Positions 34,313 through 42,556 of a stretch of DNA of 64,000 nt are shown piece by piece. The notes below the pieces were generated by a model, which saw only the letters and a program-made list of their open reading frames with translations, was not told the origin of the DNA and did no database searches. The translations under genes were made by a program, and so were the position numbers. Every line of letters begins with the position of its first letter. The stretch's first letter is position 1. Origin of the DNA: DASYKT01 sp035995185 (lineage in GTDB: Bacteria > Acidobacteriota > Blastocatellia > Pyrinomonadales > Pyrinomonadaceae); the NCBI GenBank assembly GCA_035995185.1, contig DASYKT010000035.1, positions 50,112-114,111 of the forward strand. Reading direction: 5' to 3'.

Positions 34313-35413
34313 TCAATTATTTGAATTATTCGCCGCCTGCTGCTGCCGCTTGATCTCCCGCTGTTCCTCGAGCCATTTTTGATAGACGGCCTTGCCGCGT
34401 TCGAAATCGGCGGCATTGTTATAGAAATTGTGCGAGCCGTCATTTAGCGAAGGGTTCAAAACATAAAACAGGTAATCGGTGTGCGCCGGATTTAGAGCGG
34501 CCTTGAGCGAGCTTTCGCTCGGAGACGAGATCGGCCCCGGGGGAATGCCGGGAAATTTACGGGTGTTGTAGGGGGAATCTACATTGAGATCGCTCATGTT
34601 GATGGTTCCGTCCCAGCGGCCCTGCATTTTTGCGATATAAACATTTGTCTGGTCGAGCCCGAGCGGGATCCCTTTTTGCAGCCGGTTGTAAACGACCGAG
34701 GCGACGATCGGGCGCTCGTCATCTTTTTTCGATTCGGTCTCGATCAGCGAAGCGATGGTCACGATGTCTTTAGGCGTCCTGCCAAGCGCCTGCGCCTGAG
34801 AGTTCCATTCCGGTTTCCAGATCTTTTTGAACTGGTCGACCAGCATTTTGACAATCTGTTTCGGCTGCGTGTCACGCGGAAGGTTATAAGTGCTGGGGTA
34901 AAGATAGCCTTCGAGATTTTTTGCGCCGGGATCGATGTCTTTAATCAAACTGACGTCGTCCATCAAGACCAAAACCGCTTTTTCAGCGTCTACAGAATTT
35001 GCCGGTGGATTTTGCGGAAATTTTTCGACGATCTCTTTGGCGATGTCAAAACGGGTCCAGCCTTCGACGACGGTAAAGCGGGTGGTGCGCTCTTCGCCTT
35101 TCTTTAATTCTTCGACCACTTGCAAAGGCGTGATCGGGGAGTTGAACTGGTACTCGCCCGCTTTGAGATTGGCGCTTTCTCCGCTTACGCGCAGGTAGAC
35201 CTGCAGCGCCAGCGCGCTGCGAACGATGCCTTCGGCCTGCAGTTTTTCGGCAATGTCCGCCGGTGACAGACCGCGAGGTATTTGAATGAACTGGCTGGCT
35301 TTGTCGTGCGCGTGCTGGCCGTGAAGAAAGTTGTAAAACCAACCGCCGGCCAACGCGCCGCCGAATATGATCGCTAATGATAATAGCGCCCCGATGAGCT
35401 TTAATTTAAACAC
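34313..35413 (-). CDS. mltG: Endolytic murein transglycosylase
   Basis: Inner-membrane enzyme that cuts nascent peptidoglycan strands. The 366 aa have an N-terminal transmembrane helix (LIGALLSLAIIFGGALAGGW), a LysM-like region (FIQIPRGLSPADIAEKLQAEG) and the YceG catalytic domain. The catalytic glutamate is Glu225 in TIASLIETES, with VASVVYNRL and LGLDQTNVY following, and GIPPGPISSPSESSLKAALNP near the end. The C-terminal tail is Gln/Asn-rich. The usual neighbours (ruvX, tmk) are not present. Confidence 0.93.
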   Translation of the reverse strand: MFKLKLIGALLSLAIIFGGALAGGWFYNFLHGQHAHDKASQFIQIPRGLSPADIAEKLQAEGIVRSALALQVYLRVSGESANLKAGEYQFNSPITPLQVVEELKKGEERTTRFTVVEGWTRFDIAKEIVEKFPQNPPANSVDAEKAVLVLMDDVSLIKDIDPGAKNLEGYLYPSTYNLPRDTQPKQIVKMLVDQFKKIWKPEWNSQAQALGRTPKDIVTIASLIETESKKDDERPIVASVVYNRLQKGIPLGLDQTNVYIAKMQGRWDGTINMSDLNVDSPYNTRKFPGIPPGPISSPSESSLKAALNPAHTDYLFYVLNPSLNDGSHNFYNNAADFERGKAVYQKWLEEQREIKRQQQAANNSNN

Positions 35414-35489
35414 GGGTTGAGTTTAGCAAAAATAAGGCGAAGTCATAAAATAAAGGAATGATGATTTGAAGGGTCAAGCCGGCTTATCG

Positions 35490-35599
35490 TGATGAGGTCA
35501 GAACCGGGAGCCGTAGCGACCGGGTCTCTTCTAATGATTAACGATTAGTGATTAACATTACCGGAACCCGGTCTACCGTTCCCGGTTCTGACTTCATTA
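35490..35599. repeat. MITE-like element, family C (diverged)
   Basis: TGATGAGGTCAGAACCGGGA and CCGGTTCTGACTTCATTA are the outer arms, imperfectly paired. The loop contains TAATGATTAACGATTAGTGA, also related to the short repeats at 7885-7965. It lies in the 425-base gap between mltG and the glutathione peroxidase gene, which otherwise holds a family A hairpin and no gene. Confidence 0.8.
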
Positions 35600-35743
35600 C
35601 GTTTTGAAGTTTCCGCGATCGTGATCTACGAAAGCAAACTTCTGCCGGCGGGCTCGGTTTATTCTGTGATAGAAACTATTAACCTTAACTGCCGAAAAAC
35701 TATTTAGAGCTCAAACTAATTTTGCTTCTAAAGTCACGGATAC

Positions 35744-35811
35744 GGCCACTAATTACACAAATAACACGAATAAAGAATTTTTCATTCGTGCTATTTGTGT
35801 AATTAGTGGCC
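35744..35811. repeat. Dispersed hairpin repeat, family A
   Basis: GGCCACTAATTACACAAATA... faces ...TATTTGTGTAATTAGTGGCC with a single mismatch in 28 bases, 27 bases downstream of the glutathione peroxidase stop codon. It could serve as that gene's transcript end. Confidence 0.88.
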
Positions 35812-35838
35812 AATAAATAACTGTTTGGACTTTTACAA

Positions 35839-36441
35839 TTATTTTTCCGCGATATATTTTTCTATCGCCTGGGCTATGGCTTCGCTTTCCGGTTTGTCCT
35901 TGGAAGAAAAGCGGGCCACGACATTGCCTTTGCGGTCGATCAGGAATTTGTTGAAATTCCAGGTGATGTCGCCGGCAAAATTCGGGTCGGTTTCCTTGCT
36001 CGTCAAAAACGTGTAGAGCGGATGCTGGTCTTCGCCTTTGACGGAGATCTTGGAAAACATCGGAAACGTTACTTTATATTTCAGCGAGCAAAATTCCTTG
36101 ATCTCGGCATCGGCGCCGGGTTCCTGGCCGCCGAAATTATTGGCGGGGAAGCCGAGCACATAAAAGCCCTGATCTTTATATTTGGAATAAACCGTCTGGA
36201 GCCCTTCGTACTGCGGGGTATAGCCGCACTTGCTGGCGGTGTTTACTACCAGCAGCACGTTTCCCTTATATTTTTTCAGCTTGATATCGTTGCCGTCGAT
36301 ATCTTTCATCTTAAAATCCAGGACGGATTTTACCTTGCCTTCAGCCGCCTCAACAGTTGTGGAGAGCGGATGATGGACAGCGATCACGCCCATTACAGTG
36401 GCAACGGAGGCAAATAACATAACGAATAAAGTCTTAGACAT
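35839..36441 (-). CDS. Glutathione peroxidase-family thiol peroxidase, exported
   Basis: A 200-aa thioredoxin-fold peroxidase preceded by a signal-like N-terminus (MSKTLFVMLFASVATVMGVI). The catalytic tetrad is intact: Cys72 in NTASKCGYTPQ (cysteine, not selenocysteine), Gln106 in FGGQEPG, and Trp161-Asn162 in ITWNFNKFL. A second cysteine (Cys118) could act in a thioredoxin-linked cycle. The predicted export is unusual for bacterial members, most of which are cytoplasmic, and suggests periplasmic peroxide or lipid peroxide removal. It follows the SPFH gene by 20 bases on the same strand. Confidence 0.9.
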   Translation of the reverse strand: MSKTLFVMLFASVATVMGVIAVHHPLSTTVEAAEGKVKSVLDFKMKDIDGNDIKLKKYKGNVLLVVNTASKCGYTPQYEGLQTVYSKYKDQGFYVLGFPANNFGGQEPGADAEIKEFCSLKYKVTFPMFSKISVKGEDQHPLYTFLTSKETDPNFAGDITWNFNKFLIDRKGNVVARFSSKDKPESEAIAQAIEKYIAEK

Positions 36442-36461
36442 AACCTTTCTCCTGTATAAAG

Positions 36462-37508
36462 CTATTTATTTAGTTCGCGCGTGTTACGCGGCGGCGCCTG
36501 CGGCGTCGGATCGCTTTTCTCACCCGTTTCCGCAAAAATTTCCTTAAAAGCGCCGACGCTCGAAAGCATTGCCGATGTTTCGACCGGCATAAAGATGACC
36601 TTCGAATTATTCGAGCGCGTCATATCGCGCAAAGATTCGATGTAGCGCGCGGTGATCAGATACTGCGCCGGGTTGCCGTGTGTTTCCATTACGCTCGCAA
36701 TGCGCGAAATGGCTTGCGATTCGGCCTCGGCGGCGACGAGACGCGCTTGCGCCGCTCCTTCAGCCGAGAGAATAGCCGATTGTTTTTCACCTTCGGCGCG
36801 GGTCACGGCAGATTGTTTTTCGCCCTCGGCGCGGGTTATGGCGGCCTGCTTATCACCTTCGGCCTGCAGGACCAAAGCGCGGCGGGTGCGTTCGGCGGTC
36901 ATCTGTTTTTCCATCGTGATACGCACGTCTTCCGGCGGGTTGATATTTTTCACATCCACGCGGGTTACCTTGACGCCCCATTTGTCGGTGGCTTCGTCAA
37001 GGATGATGCGCAGCTTGGCGTTTATCTGGTCGCGCTGGGAAAGCGTGTGATCGAGGTCCATGTCGCCCATCACGGCGCGCATGCCGGTAATCGTCAGCTG
37101 GACGAGGCCGCCGACCAGGTCCGCCACTTCATAGACGGCCTTGATCGGATCGGTGATCTGCCAGTAGACGACGGAGTCAACGTGGATCGTCACGTTGTCA
37201 CGCGTGATGACGGGCTGCGGCGGCAGGTCGATAAATTGTTCGCGCAGATCTATGAAAGTCAGGCCGGGGCGCACGTTGGTCCAATAAACGGCGCGCGCGG
37301 CATCGAAAAACGGGATGATGATATTCAAACCGCTGGTGGCCACGCGGTTGAATTTACCAAGCCTTTCGATCAGCAGGACGGAAGATTGAGGGACGATCTT
37401 GAGCGTTTTCCAGGCAACGTATAACAAAGCGATGCCCAGGATCGCAAAGAAGATCAAACCGAACGCGGCGACTTCGGCCTGAAAAAGAAATATCACTTGC
37501 GCTAACAT
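36462..37508 (-). CDS. SPFH/band 7 protein, paraslipin-like (QmcA/stomatin)
   Basis: A 348-aa membrane scaffold protein. One N-terminal helix (AAFGLIFFAILGIALLYVAW) is followed by the band 7 domain (about 35-200) with ERLGKFNRVATSGLNIIIPF, ITRDNVTIHVDSVVYWQITD and NPPEDVRITMEKQMTAER. The coiled-coil region carries a ten-residue repeat, ITRAEGEKQS/VTRAEGEKQS, encoded by near-identical DNA at about 36770-36860. Such proteins organise membrane microdomains and are usually paired with an NfeD protein, but none is adjacent. It is co-directional with the peroxidase gene. Confidence 0.92.
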   Translation of the reverse strand: MLAQVIFLFQAEVAAFGLIFFAILGIALLYVAWKTLKIVPQSSVLLIERLGKFNRVATSGLNIIIPFFDAARAVYWTNVRPGLTFIDLREQFIDLPPQPVITRDNVTIHVDSVVYWQITDPIKAVYEVADLVGGLVQLTITGMRAVMGDMDLDHTLSQRDQINAKLRIILDEATDKWGVKVTRVDVKNINPPEDVRITMEKQMTAERTRRALVLQAEGDKQAAITRAEGEKQSAVTRAEGEKQSAILSAEGAAQARLVAAEAESQAISRIASVMETHGNPAQYLITARYIESLRDMTRSNNSKVIFMPVETSAMLSSVGAFKEIFAETGEKSDPTPQAPPRNTRELNK

Positions 37509-37619
37509 TTAATTCCTCCGGAATTTTTAACGAACGTAAGAAAAGAGAATTATACCGCAATTCGCCCGCAAAAGCGCTTTATCGGAAACGGGGAGTAGGG
37601 TTTAATTTGAATTTCCTTA

Positions 37620-37796
37620 AAGTCCCCGGCGGGGACAAAGAAAATAGCCCAGGGTAAGTGCCAGGTGAGTGAGAGCAACGAGCCCACCTGCGGGCTATCG
37701 AATTCCCAAACCCCTTCAGGGCTTGGTGTATCATTCTCGTTCCCGCACCCAGGGCTTCAGCCCTGGGCTATTCTCATCAGCCTGCTACGCAGGCAT
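37620..37796. repeat. Composite palindromic repeat, family E
   Basis: The block begins GTCCCCGGCGGGGAC, continues with AATAGCCCAGGGTAAGTGCC and ends with ACCCAGGGCTTCAGCCCTGG plus GCTATT and GCCTGCTACGCAGGC. AATAGCCC and GGGCTATT make outer arms over about 130 bases. Related short GGG...CCC palindromes occur at 60325-60410. It occupies most of the 393-base gap between the SPFH gene and ilvA; no gene is visible there. Confidence 0.75.
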
Positions 37797-37901
37797 TTGT
37801 CTTTCAAACTTGACCATTACCCAACGGAGAAAATGGTATAACTTCTCTGAAGTTATGAAGATAACTTGGTCAAAAGGAAAAACAAAACTATAATTTTCCC
37901 T

Positions 37902-39131
37902 ATGACGGTAAAACTTTCAGACATCGAAAGTGCTCGAAGTCTTTTACAGGGTATCATCCGCCACACGCCCATTCTACCTGATGAAAAACTCTCGGCGGCG
38001 ATCGGCGCCAGCGCTTTTCTGAAGGCCGAATCGCTGCAGCTCAGCGGTTCTTTCAAGGCCCGCGGAGCCTACAACAAGATCAGCCGTCTCAGCGATGAAG
38101 AAAAGCAGCGCGGGGTCATTGCCGGTTCGGCGGGAAATCATGCGCAGGGAGTGGCATTTGCGGCAAAGCTTCTCGGCATCAAAGCCGTGATCGTAATGCC
38201 GGTGCACGCTCCGCTGACCAAGGTCATGGCCACCAAAGCGCTCGGGGCGGAAGTGATTCTTGAAGGCGCCACCTTCGATGAAGCCGTCGCTCATTCGCGC
38301 AAGCTGCAGGAAGAGCACGGCTATACTTATGTTCACGCTTTCGATGACGAACTGGTGATCGCGGGACAGGGAACGATCGGAATGGAGATCGCCGAGAGCA
38401 TTCCCAATGTGACGGTAATTGTCGTCCCGATCGGCGGCGGCGGAATTATTTCCGGAATCGCGATCGCGGCAAAAAGCCTGCTAAAAAATGTCCGCATCAT
38501 AGGTGTGCAAGCGGCGGGCTGCGCGCCGGTAAACAAGTCGCTGCAGGAAGGCAAACCCGTCGCTATTTCCGAAGCACAGACGATCGCCGACGGCATCGCG
38601 GTCAAGCGTCCGGGCGATGTCACGCTGCCGCTGATCCATGAATTTGTCGATGAAGTGGTGGAGGTGACCGAGGACGAGATCGCCCGGGGCATTTATCACT
38701 GTGTGCTAAACGCAAAATTGGTGGTCGAGGGCGCGGGCGCAGCCGGGGTGGCGGCGCTGCTGGCTAACAAGATAAAGATCGAACCCGGGGACACGGTTTG
38801 CGCGGTCCTGGCCGGCGGCAATATCGACGGAAATTTGCTGGCGCGCGTGCTCGAACAGGTGATGGTCCGGCAGGGACGCTATATCATCATCAAGCTCACG
38901 GTAGTAGACCGCCCGGGCGGGATCGCGGGACTCTTGAGCCATGTGGCGGAAAGCGGCGCAAACGTTATCGAAATATTTCATCGCCGCGCGCTTTGGCTGG
39001 CGCCGCTGGGACGCGTCGGGATCGAACTGGTGCTGGAGGTGCGCGACCGCGAGCATGGAACCGAAGTGATAAAGCATTTGCAGGACGCCGGATATCACAT
39101 AGAGCGCGAAAGCCAGGGCGATTGGGATTAG
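37902..39131 (+). CDS. ilvA: Threonine ammonia-lyase with C-terminal ACT domain
   Basis: PLP enzyme that deaminates threonine to 2-oxobutanoate, the entry to isoleucine. About 409 aa. The PLP lysine is Lys52 in QLSGSFKARGAYNKI, the phosphate-binding loop is VPIGGGGIISG, and SAGNHAQGVA precedes it. The last 75 residues (KLTVVDRPGGIAGLLSHVAE) are a single ACT domain. One ACT domain and this length match the TdcB-like group found in many phyla rather than the two-ACT E. coli IlvA. ATG at 37902 is preferred to the upstream one at 37866. It is monocistronic, with palindromic repeats on both sides. Confidence 0.92.
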   Translation: MTVKLSDIESARSLLQGIIRHTPILPDEKLSAAIGASAFLKAESLQLSGSFKARGAYNKISRLSDEEKQRGVIAGSAGNHAQGVAFAAKLLGIKAVIVMPVHAPLTKVMATKALGAEVILEGATFDEAVAHSRKLQEEHGYTYVHAFDDELVIAGQGTIGMEIAESIPNVTVIVVPIGGGGIISGIAIAAKSLLKNVRIIGVQAAGCAPVNKSLQEGKPVAISEAQTIADGIAVKRPGDVTLPLIHEFVDEVVEVTEDEIARGIYHCVLNAKLVVEGAGAAGVAALLANKIKIEPGDTVCAVLAGGNIDGNLLARVLEQVMVRQGRYIIIKLTVVDRPGGIAGLLSHVAESGANVIEIFHRRALWLAPLGRVGIELVLEVRDREHGTEVIKHLQDAGYHIERESQGDWD

Positions 39132-39133
39132 TG

Positions 39134-39216
39134 TAGCGCCGCCCTCCCGGCGGCTGTGGTGAAGGCGTCTCGCCTTCACATCTTTGAACTGAAGTGTGGG
39201 CGAGACGCTGGCGCTA
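39134..39216. repeat. Dispersed palindromic repeat, family B (double unit)
   Basis: TAGCGCCGCCCTCCCGGCGG and GGGCGAGACGCTGGCGCTA are the outer ends, with GAAGGCGTCTCGCCTTC inside. It lies between the convergent ilvA and FG-GAP genes, and its last three bases form the FG-GAP gene's stop codon. Confidence 0.85.
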
Positions 39217-40212
39217 CTGTATATAGGCATGAGGTACTGGTTCGTCGGTTGACGATCCTAACCCCGGTATGAGCCAGGGACCGGCGAAGCTGCCGTTTAT
39301 CCACCATGCTCCGGCGCGGTAGATCGCAGTATCGGCTTTGCCGTCACCGTCATAATCCGCCGGTATGGGCAGATCCCCGGCCGTTCCCCACGATATTATT
39401 AAAGCCGAGCCGCTAGTAGACCGCAGAATATACCAAATCCCGTTACGGAACACCGCTATATCAGCCTTGCCGTCGCCATCGTAATCCGCCGGCACCGGGA
39501 TATCGGTTGAAATTCCCCAGGTAAATACCACCACAGCGCCGCTGGAACTGTTGCGTATCCACCAGGTTCCGCTCACCGGGCGAAAAATGGCCTGATCCGA
39601 ATACCCGTCGCCGTCATAATCCTCCGTTACCGGTTTGTCTCCGGCCGTGCCGAAAAAAGGAATGGGCGGCGATCCGGGCGCCGGGAGCGGAGTATGGCCG
39701 GGAAGAGTTTGAAACGTCCAGGCTCCGCTGTTAAAGAGAGCGATCTCGGCCTGGCTGTTTCCCACGAAATTGGCGGATTGCGGAATGTCGCTCACGGCGC
39801 CCATAACGGCGCCTACGCCGGTTCCCACCCCGGTAATTATCGGTCCTGAAACGCCGGAATAATGTATTACCCAGGGACCGCCATTAAATACTCCAAAGTC
39901 CGTAAAGCCGTCTCCATTATAATCCGCCGGGGCTATTCGGTTGGGGGTTCCCAGGAAATCAAAGACGGGCATTCCGGTGGTTCCGGGAACGGTGCCGGCG
40001 GTCACGCCAAACCAAAAACCAAAGGTAGACGGTTGGTAGTAAACATAATCGGCGAGAGGCGTGCTGCCGCTGCTGAGGGGCCCGCCAAAATCGAATTTCG
40101 TCGCGGCCAACGCCGCCGGGGAAGAAATGGTTAACGTCAGAACAGCAAAAAATATCCGAATGCATATTTTATGCGGAGTAGTGATACGAAGATCGTTTAG
40201 CCGTTGGAACAT
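39214..40212 (-). CDS. Secreted FG-GAP/VCBS repeat protein
   Basis: A 332-aa exported protein with a signal peptide (about residues 18-37, FFAVLTLTISSPAALA). The mature part holds at least four FG-GAP-type repeats built on PADYDGDGKADIAVFRNGIW, with aspartate-rich calcium-binding loops (DYNGDGFTD, DYDGDGYSD, DYDGDGKAD twice). The fold would be a beta-propeller or part of one. Families of such proteins are numerous in Acidobacteriota. A ribosome binding site AAAGGAAA precedes the ATG. No sorting signal (PEP-CTERM or T9SS) is visible. The final codon borders a family B repeat. Confidence 0.85.
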   Translation of the reverse strand: MFQRLNDLRITTPHKICIRIFFAVLTLTISSPAALAATKFDFGGPLSSGSTPLADYVYYQPSTFGFWFGVTAGTVPGTTGMPVFDFLGTPNRIAPADYNGDGFTDFGVFNGGPWVIHYSGVSGPIITGVGTGVGAVMGAVSDIPQSANFVGNSQAEIALFNSGAWTFQTLPGHTPLPAPGSPPIPFFGTAGDKPVTEDYDGDGYSDQAIFRPVSGTWWIRNSSSGAVVVFTWGISTDIPVPADYDGDGKADIAVFRNGIWYILRSTSGSALIISWGTAGDLPIPADYDGDGKADTAIYRAGAWWINGSFAGPWLIPGLGSSTDEPVPHAYIQ

Positions 40213-40303
40213 GGGAGTTTTCCTTTCAAGAGCTGGCTGCTCGCTATATTTTTGTTTTCCAAATGGCGTTGCCCATAAATAAGACGGGTAACTATCGTGA
40301 TGA

Positions 40304-40416
40304 GGTCAGTACCGGGAACGTAGTGACCGGCTAAATGATACGATCAGCTTTATTGTCTGTAAATAGGATATGAAAAGTTCTTACAAAAGCCGGTCACTGC
40401 GTTCCCGGTACTGACC
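40304..40416. repeat. MITE-like element, family C
   Basis: Left arm GGTCAGTACCGGGAACGTAG continuing TGACCGGCT; right arm AGCCGGTCACTGCGTTCCCG continuing to GTACTGACC. There is one mismatch between the arms. The flanking TGATGA/CCCAT gives no clear target duplication. Confidence 0.88.
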
Positions 40417-40506
40417 CCATAACTTTTTGACTTCAACAGTATTTATAAGCAAAGCTTCTTCTACTTTAAATGATATTTTTCGGGTAAAACGTTACTGGAT
40501 GGGATA

Positions 40507-40604
40507 CGGGTCAGAACCGGGAGCACGATACGTAGCCGAAACCGGGTTTCTTAAAACTCCCCTCCTTACGAAGGAGGGGTGCCCGCAGGGCGGGGTGGTT
40601 CTCT
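40507..40604. repeat. Family C single arm joined to a family D palindrome
   Basis: GGGTCAGAACCGGGAGCACG resembles a lone family C arm without a partner. It is followed by family D: CCCCTCCTTACGAAGGAGGG with GTGCCCGCAGGGCGGGGTGG, a repeat also found at 60236-60287. Nested or abutting insertion is suggested. Confidence 0.7.
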
Positions 40605-40959
40605 CAGCTATCAAATTCTCAATCTCCCGGCTATCGAATTTTTTAATAATGTGAAACTTTGGGTACGGCTGATCGCTTTGTGTTCTCCGGTGCCTTTGTG
40701 GTGAAAATTCTTTTTTGTTTGTTTCGTGTGTTTAGTATGAGGCCGGTGGTTTCAGTCTTTTTTTGCCGCGAATAACACAAAAATTCCCGATCGGACAAAA
40801 ACCGTTCTTCACCTTGGGCGCTTCTTCGGATATTCTCTAGTCGCCAGTCTCTCGGGCTGCGTTCTTTGAATCCCAAAATTCCCAAATCCGCGTTTCAAAA
40901 ACGTTTCAGGTGTTTCACTTTGTTTCACCTCAAGTGAAACTGAAACGCCTACACCGCAT
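40605..40959. other. Gene-free stretch with repeat debris
   Basis: Fragments such as TTCGTGTGTTTAGTATGA near 40722 match family A arms but do not form a hairpin. A GTTTCA-rich segment at about 40905-40945 precedes the Slt gene end. No gene is supported here. Confidence 0.5.
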
Positions 40960-42369
40960 TTATTTTCGCCGCAGATCTTCGGTATAAAGCTCGCGGTAGA
41001 CGCGGTAATTCGACATTACTTTAAAGACGTAGTTTTTTGTCTCCGCAAAACCCACTTCGGAAGCAAAGATCGGAGCTTCCCTCGGCTTAGCGCGGTTTAG
41101 CCAGCGGGCGACGTTGTCTTCACCGCCGTTGTAAGAAGCGGCGATGGCTTCGTAGAGATTGAATTGTTTTTTGAGTTCGGCGATATAGATGCTGCCCAGA
41201 TTGATGTTGATCCCCGGCTGGTACAGGCTTTCCGCCTGCAAATTGGAAATGCCGGCCTGCTTGGTATATTTTTGTGCGGCGTCGACCGTTAGTTGCAGCA
41301 GACCGCGGGCGGCGGCCGGTGATTTGGCATTCGCGCGAAAACTGCTTTCCTGTTTCATTATCGCCAGCACAAAACGCGGATCGATCCCGCGCGATTTTGC
41401 ATACATCAGAAGTTCGGAATTGTAAGGCGCGGGAAATTGGCCCACCAGTTTTGAAGACGAAGCTTTTACTTCGGCTTCGCGGGCCATGACCTGGGACTTC
41501 CGCGCGGCGTCAGAGGCGGTAAGATTCATCAGGCGTTCGGTCGCCAGGCCGCCGTAATAAGAATTAGGGCTATCGGAAACCGCGAAGTAAAAATTTATCG
41601 CTTCATTTTTTCGCCCGAGCCTTTCCAGCGCATAAGCTTTGAGAAAAACAGCTTCATCACGCGAGGTCATCGAGCCGCCGAAATCGTTGAGTGAAACCAG
41701 CTCATCCGAAGCGGCCATTGCCTTGTCCCAGCGCTGGCGAAACATTTCCATTCGCAGCCGGGCGAAAAGGGCGTTGGTCTCCGCCGGCAGGCCGGAAAAT
41801 CGCTGGCGGGCCTTATCGACCCAGAGATTTGCGTCGTCATATTTTTGCGCTTCGCGCAGGGCGTCGACAATATTCAGGTAGGCGGAATCGATCCGTTCGC
41901 CAGTGGGAAACATCACGGTGTACTGTTCGTACACGCGAGCGGCTTCTTCGTTACGTCCGAGCCGGATAAGGCATGCGCCTTTAAAAGCTAATGCCTCGCG
42001 CCCGTCTTTGGTGTCGAGAAAATCTTTTACCGCGCGGTCAAACCAGGTAACGGCGTCGGCATATTGGCGTTCCCACATCAGCGAGCGCCCCATTCCAAAA
42101 AGCGCTTTAGGCATACCCGCATCCGACGGGTAATTTCGGATCACCATCTGCCAGTGCTCGCGCGCCTGGGGAAAAGCGCGGTTCGAATTATAGACGTCGG
42201 CGCGGTAGAGATGTTCCGCCGCACTTAGAAGCGGCATCTTGCCGCCCGCGATCCGCTCGGTCTGGTCTTTTTCGCGTACCTGCGCAAGGGTGGCGTCGTT
42301 GTAGACCTGCGCCATGGATGACGTAAATAAAAATAAGCCAATAATTATAGAAAGTGATTTGTACCGCAT
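40960..42369 (-). CDS. slt: Soluble lytic murein transglycosylase with TPR-like superhelix
   Basis: Exported enzyme of 469 aa that cleaves the MurNAc-GlcNAc bond to form anhydro ends. A signal peptide (MRYKSLSIIIGLFLFTSSMA) is followed by about 270 residues of TPR-like helical repeats as in Slt70. The C-terminal SLT domain has catalytic Glu341 in AIMKQESSFRANAKSPAAAR, then GLLQL and the AAASYNGGEDNV-type motif (here AIAASYNGGEDNV). All key elements are present. Together with MltG and the amidase it makes three cell-wall enzymes in the window, not clustered. Confidence 0.92.
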   Translation of the reverse strand: MRYKSLSIIIGLFLFTSSMAQVYNDATLAQVREKDQTERIAGGKMPLLSAAEHLYRADVYNSNRAFPQAREHWQMVIRNYPSDAGMPKALFGMGRSLMWERQYADAVTWFDRAVKDFLDTKDGREALAFKGACLIRLGRNEEAARVYEQYTVMFPTGERIDSAYLNIVDALREAQKYDDANLWVDKARQRFSGLPAETNALFARLRMEMFRQRWDKAMAASDELVSLNDFGGSMTSRDEAVFLKAYALERLGRKNEAINFYFAVSDSPNSYYGGLATERLMNLTASDAARKSQVMAREAEVKASSSKLVGQFPAPYNSELLMYAKSRGIDPRFVLAIMKQESSFRANAKSPAAARGLLQLTVDAAQKYTKQAGISNLQAESLYQPGININLGSIYIAELKKQFNLYEAIAASYNGGEDNVARWLNRAKPREAPIFASEVGFAETKNYVFKVMSNYRVYRELYTEDLRRK

Positions 42370-42458
42370 GATATATATCTTTCGAAGCAGGAAATACCGT
42401 CTAAAAGATACCAGTATTAAGACGTAAAAGAAAGAGAAGAGGTTTGCCGGAGAGTGGG

Positions 42459-42556
42459 TAGCGCCAGCGTCTCGCTGGCAGTCGTGTGGGCGTCCCGCCC
42501 ACGCAAATAACTGAAGGCGGGACGCCTTCAGGACAGCCGCCGGGACGGCGGCGCTA
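42459..42556. repeat. Dispersed palindromic repeat, family B (double unit)
   Basis: TAGCGCCAGCGTCTCGCTGG with GGGCGTCCCGCCC forms one half; GAAGGCGGGACGCCTTC and GCCGCCGGGACGGCGGCGCTA the other. The second half overlaps the last 29 bases of the DUF4386 gene and is translated. Confidence 0.88.

Noticed and set aside
40643..40885. 80-codon minus-strand open frame in the long gap before slt
   Set aside because: Composition is typical of repeat debris (contains translated family A arm), with no start signal and no domain.
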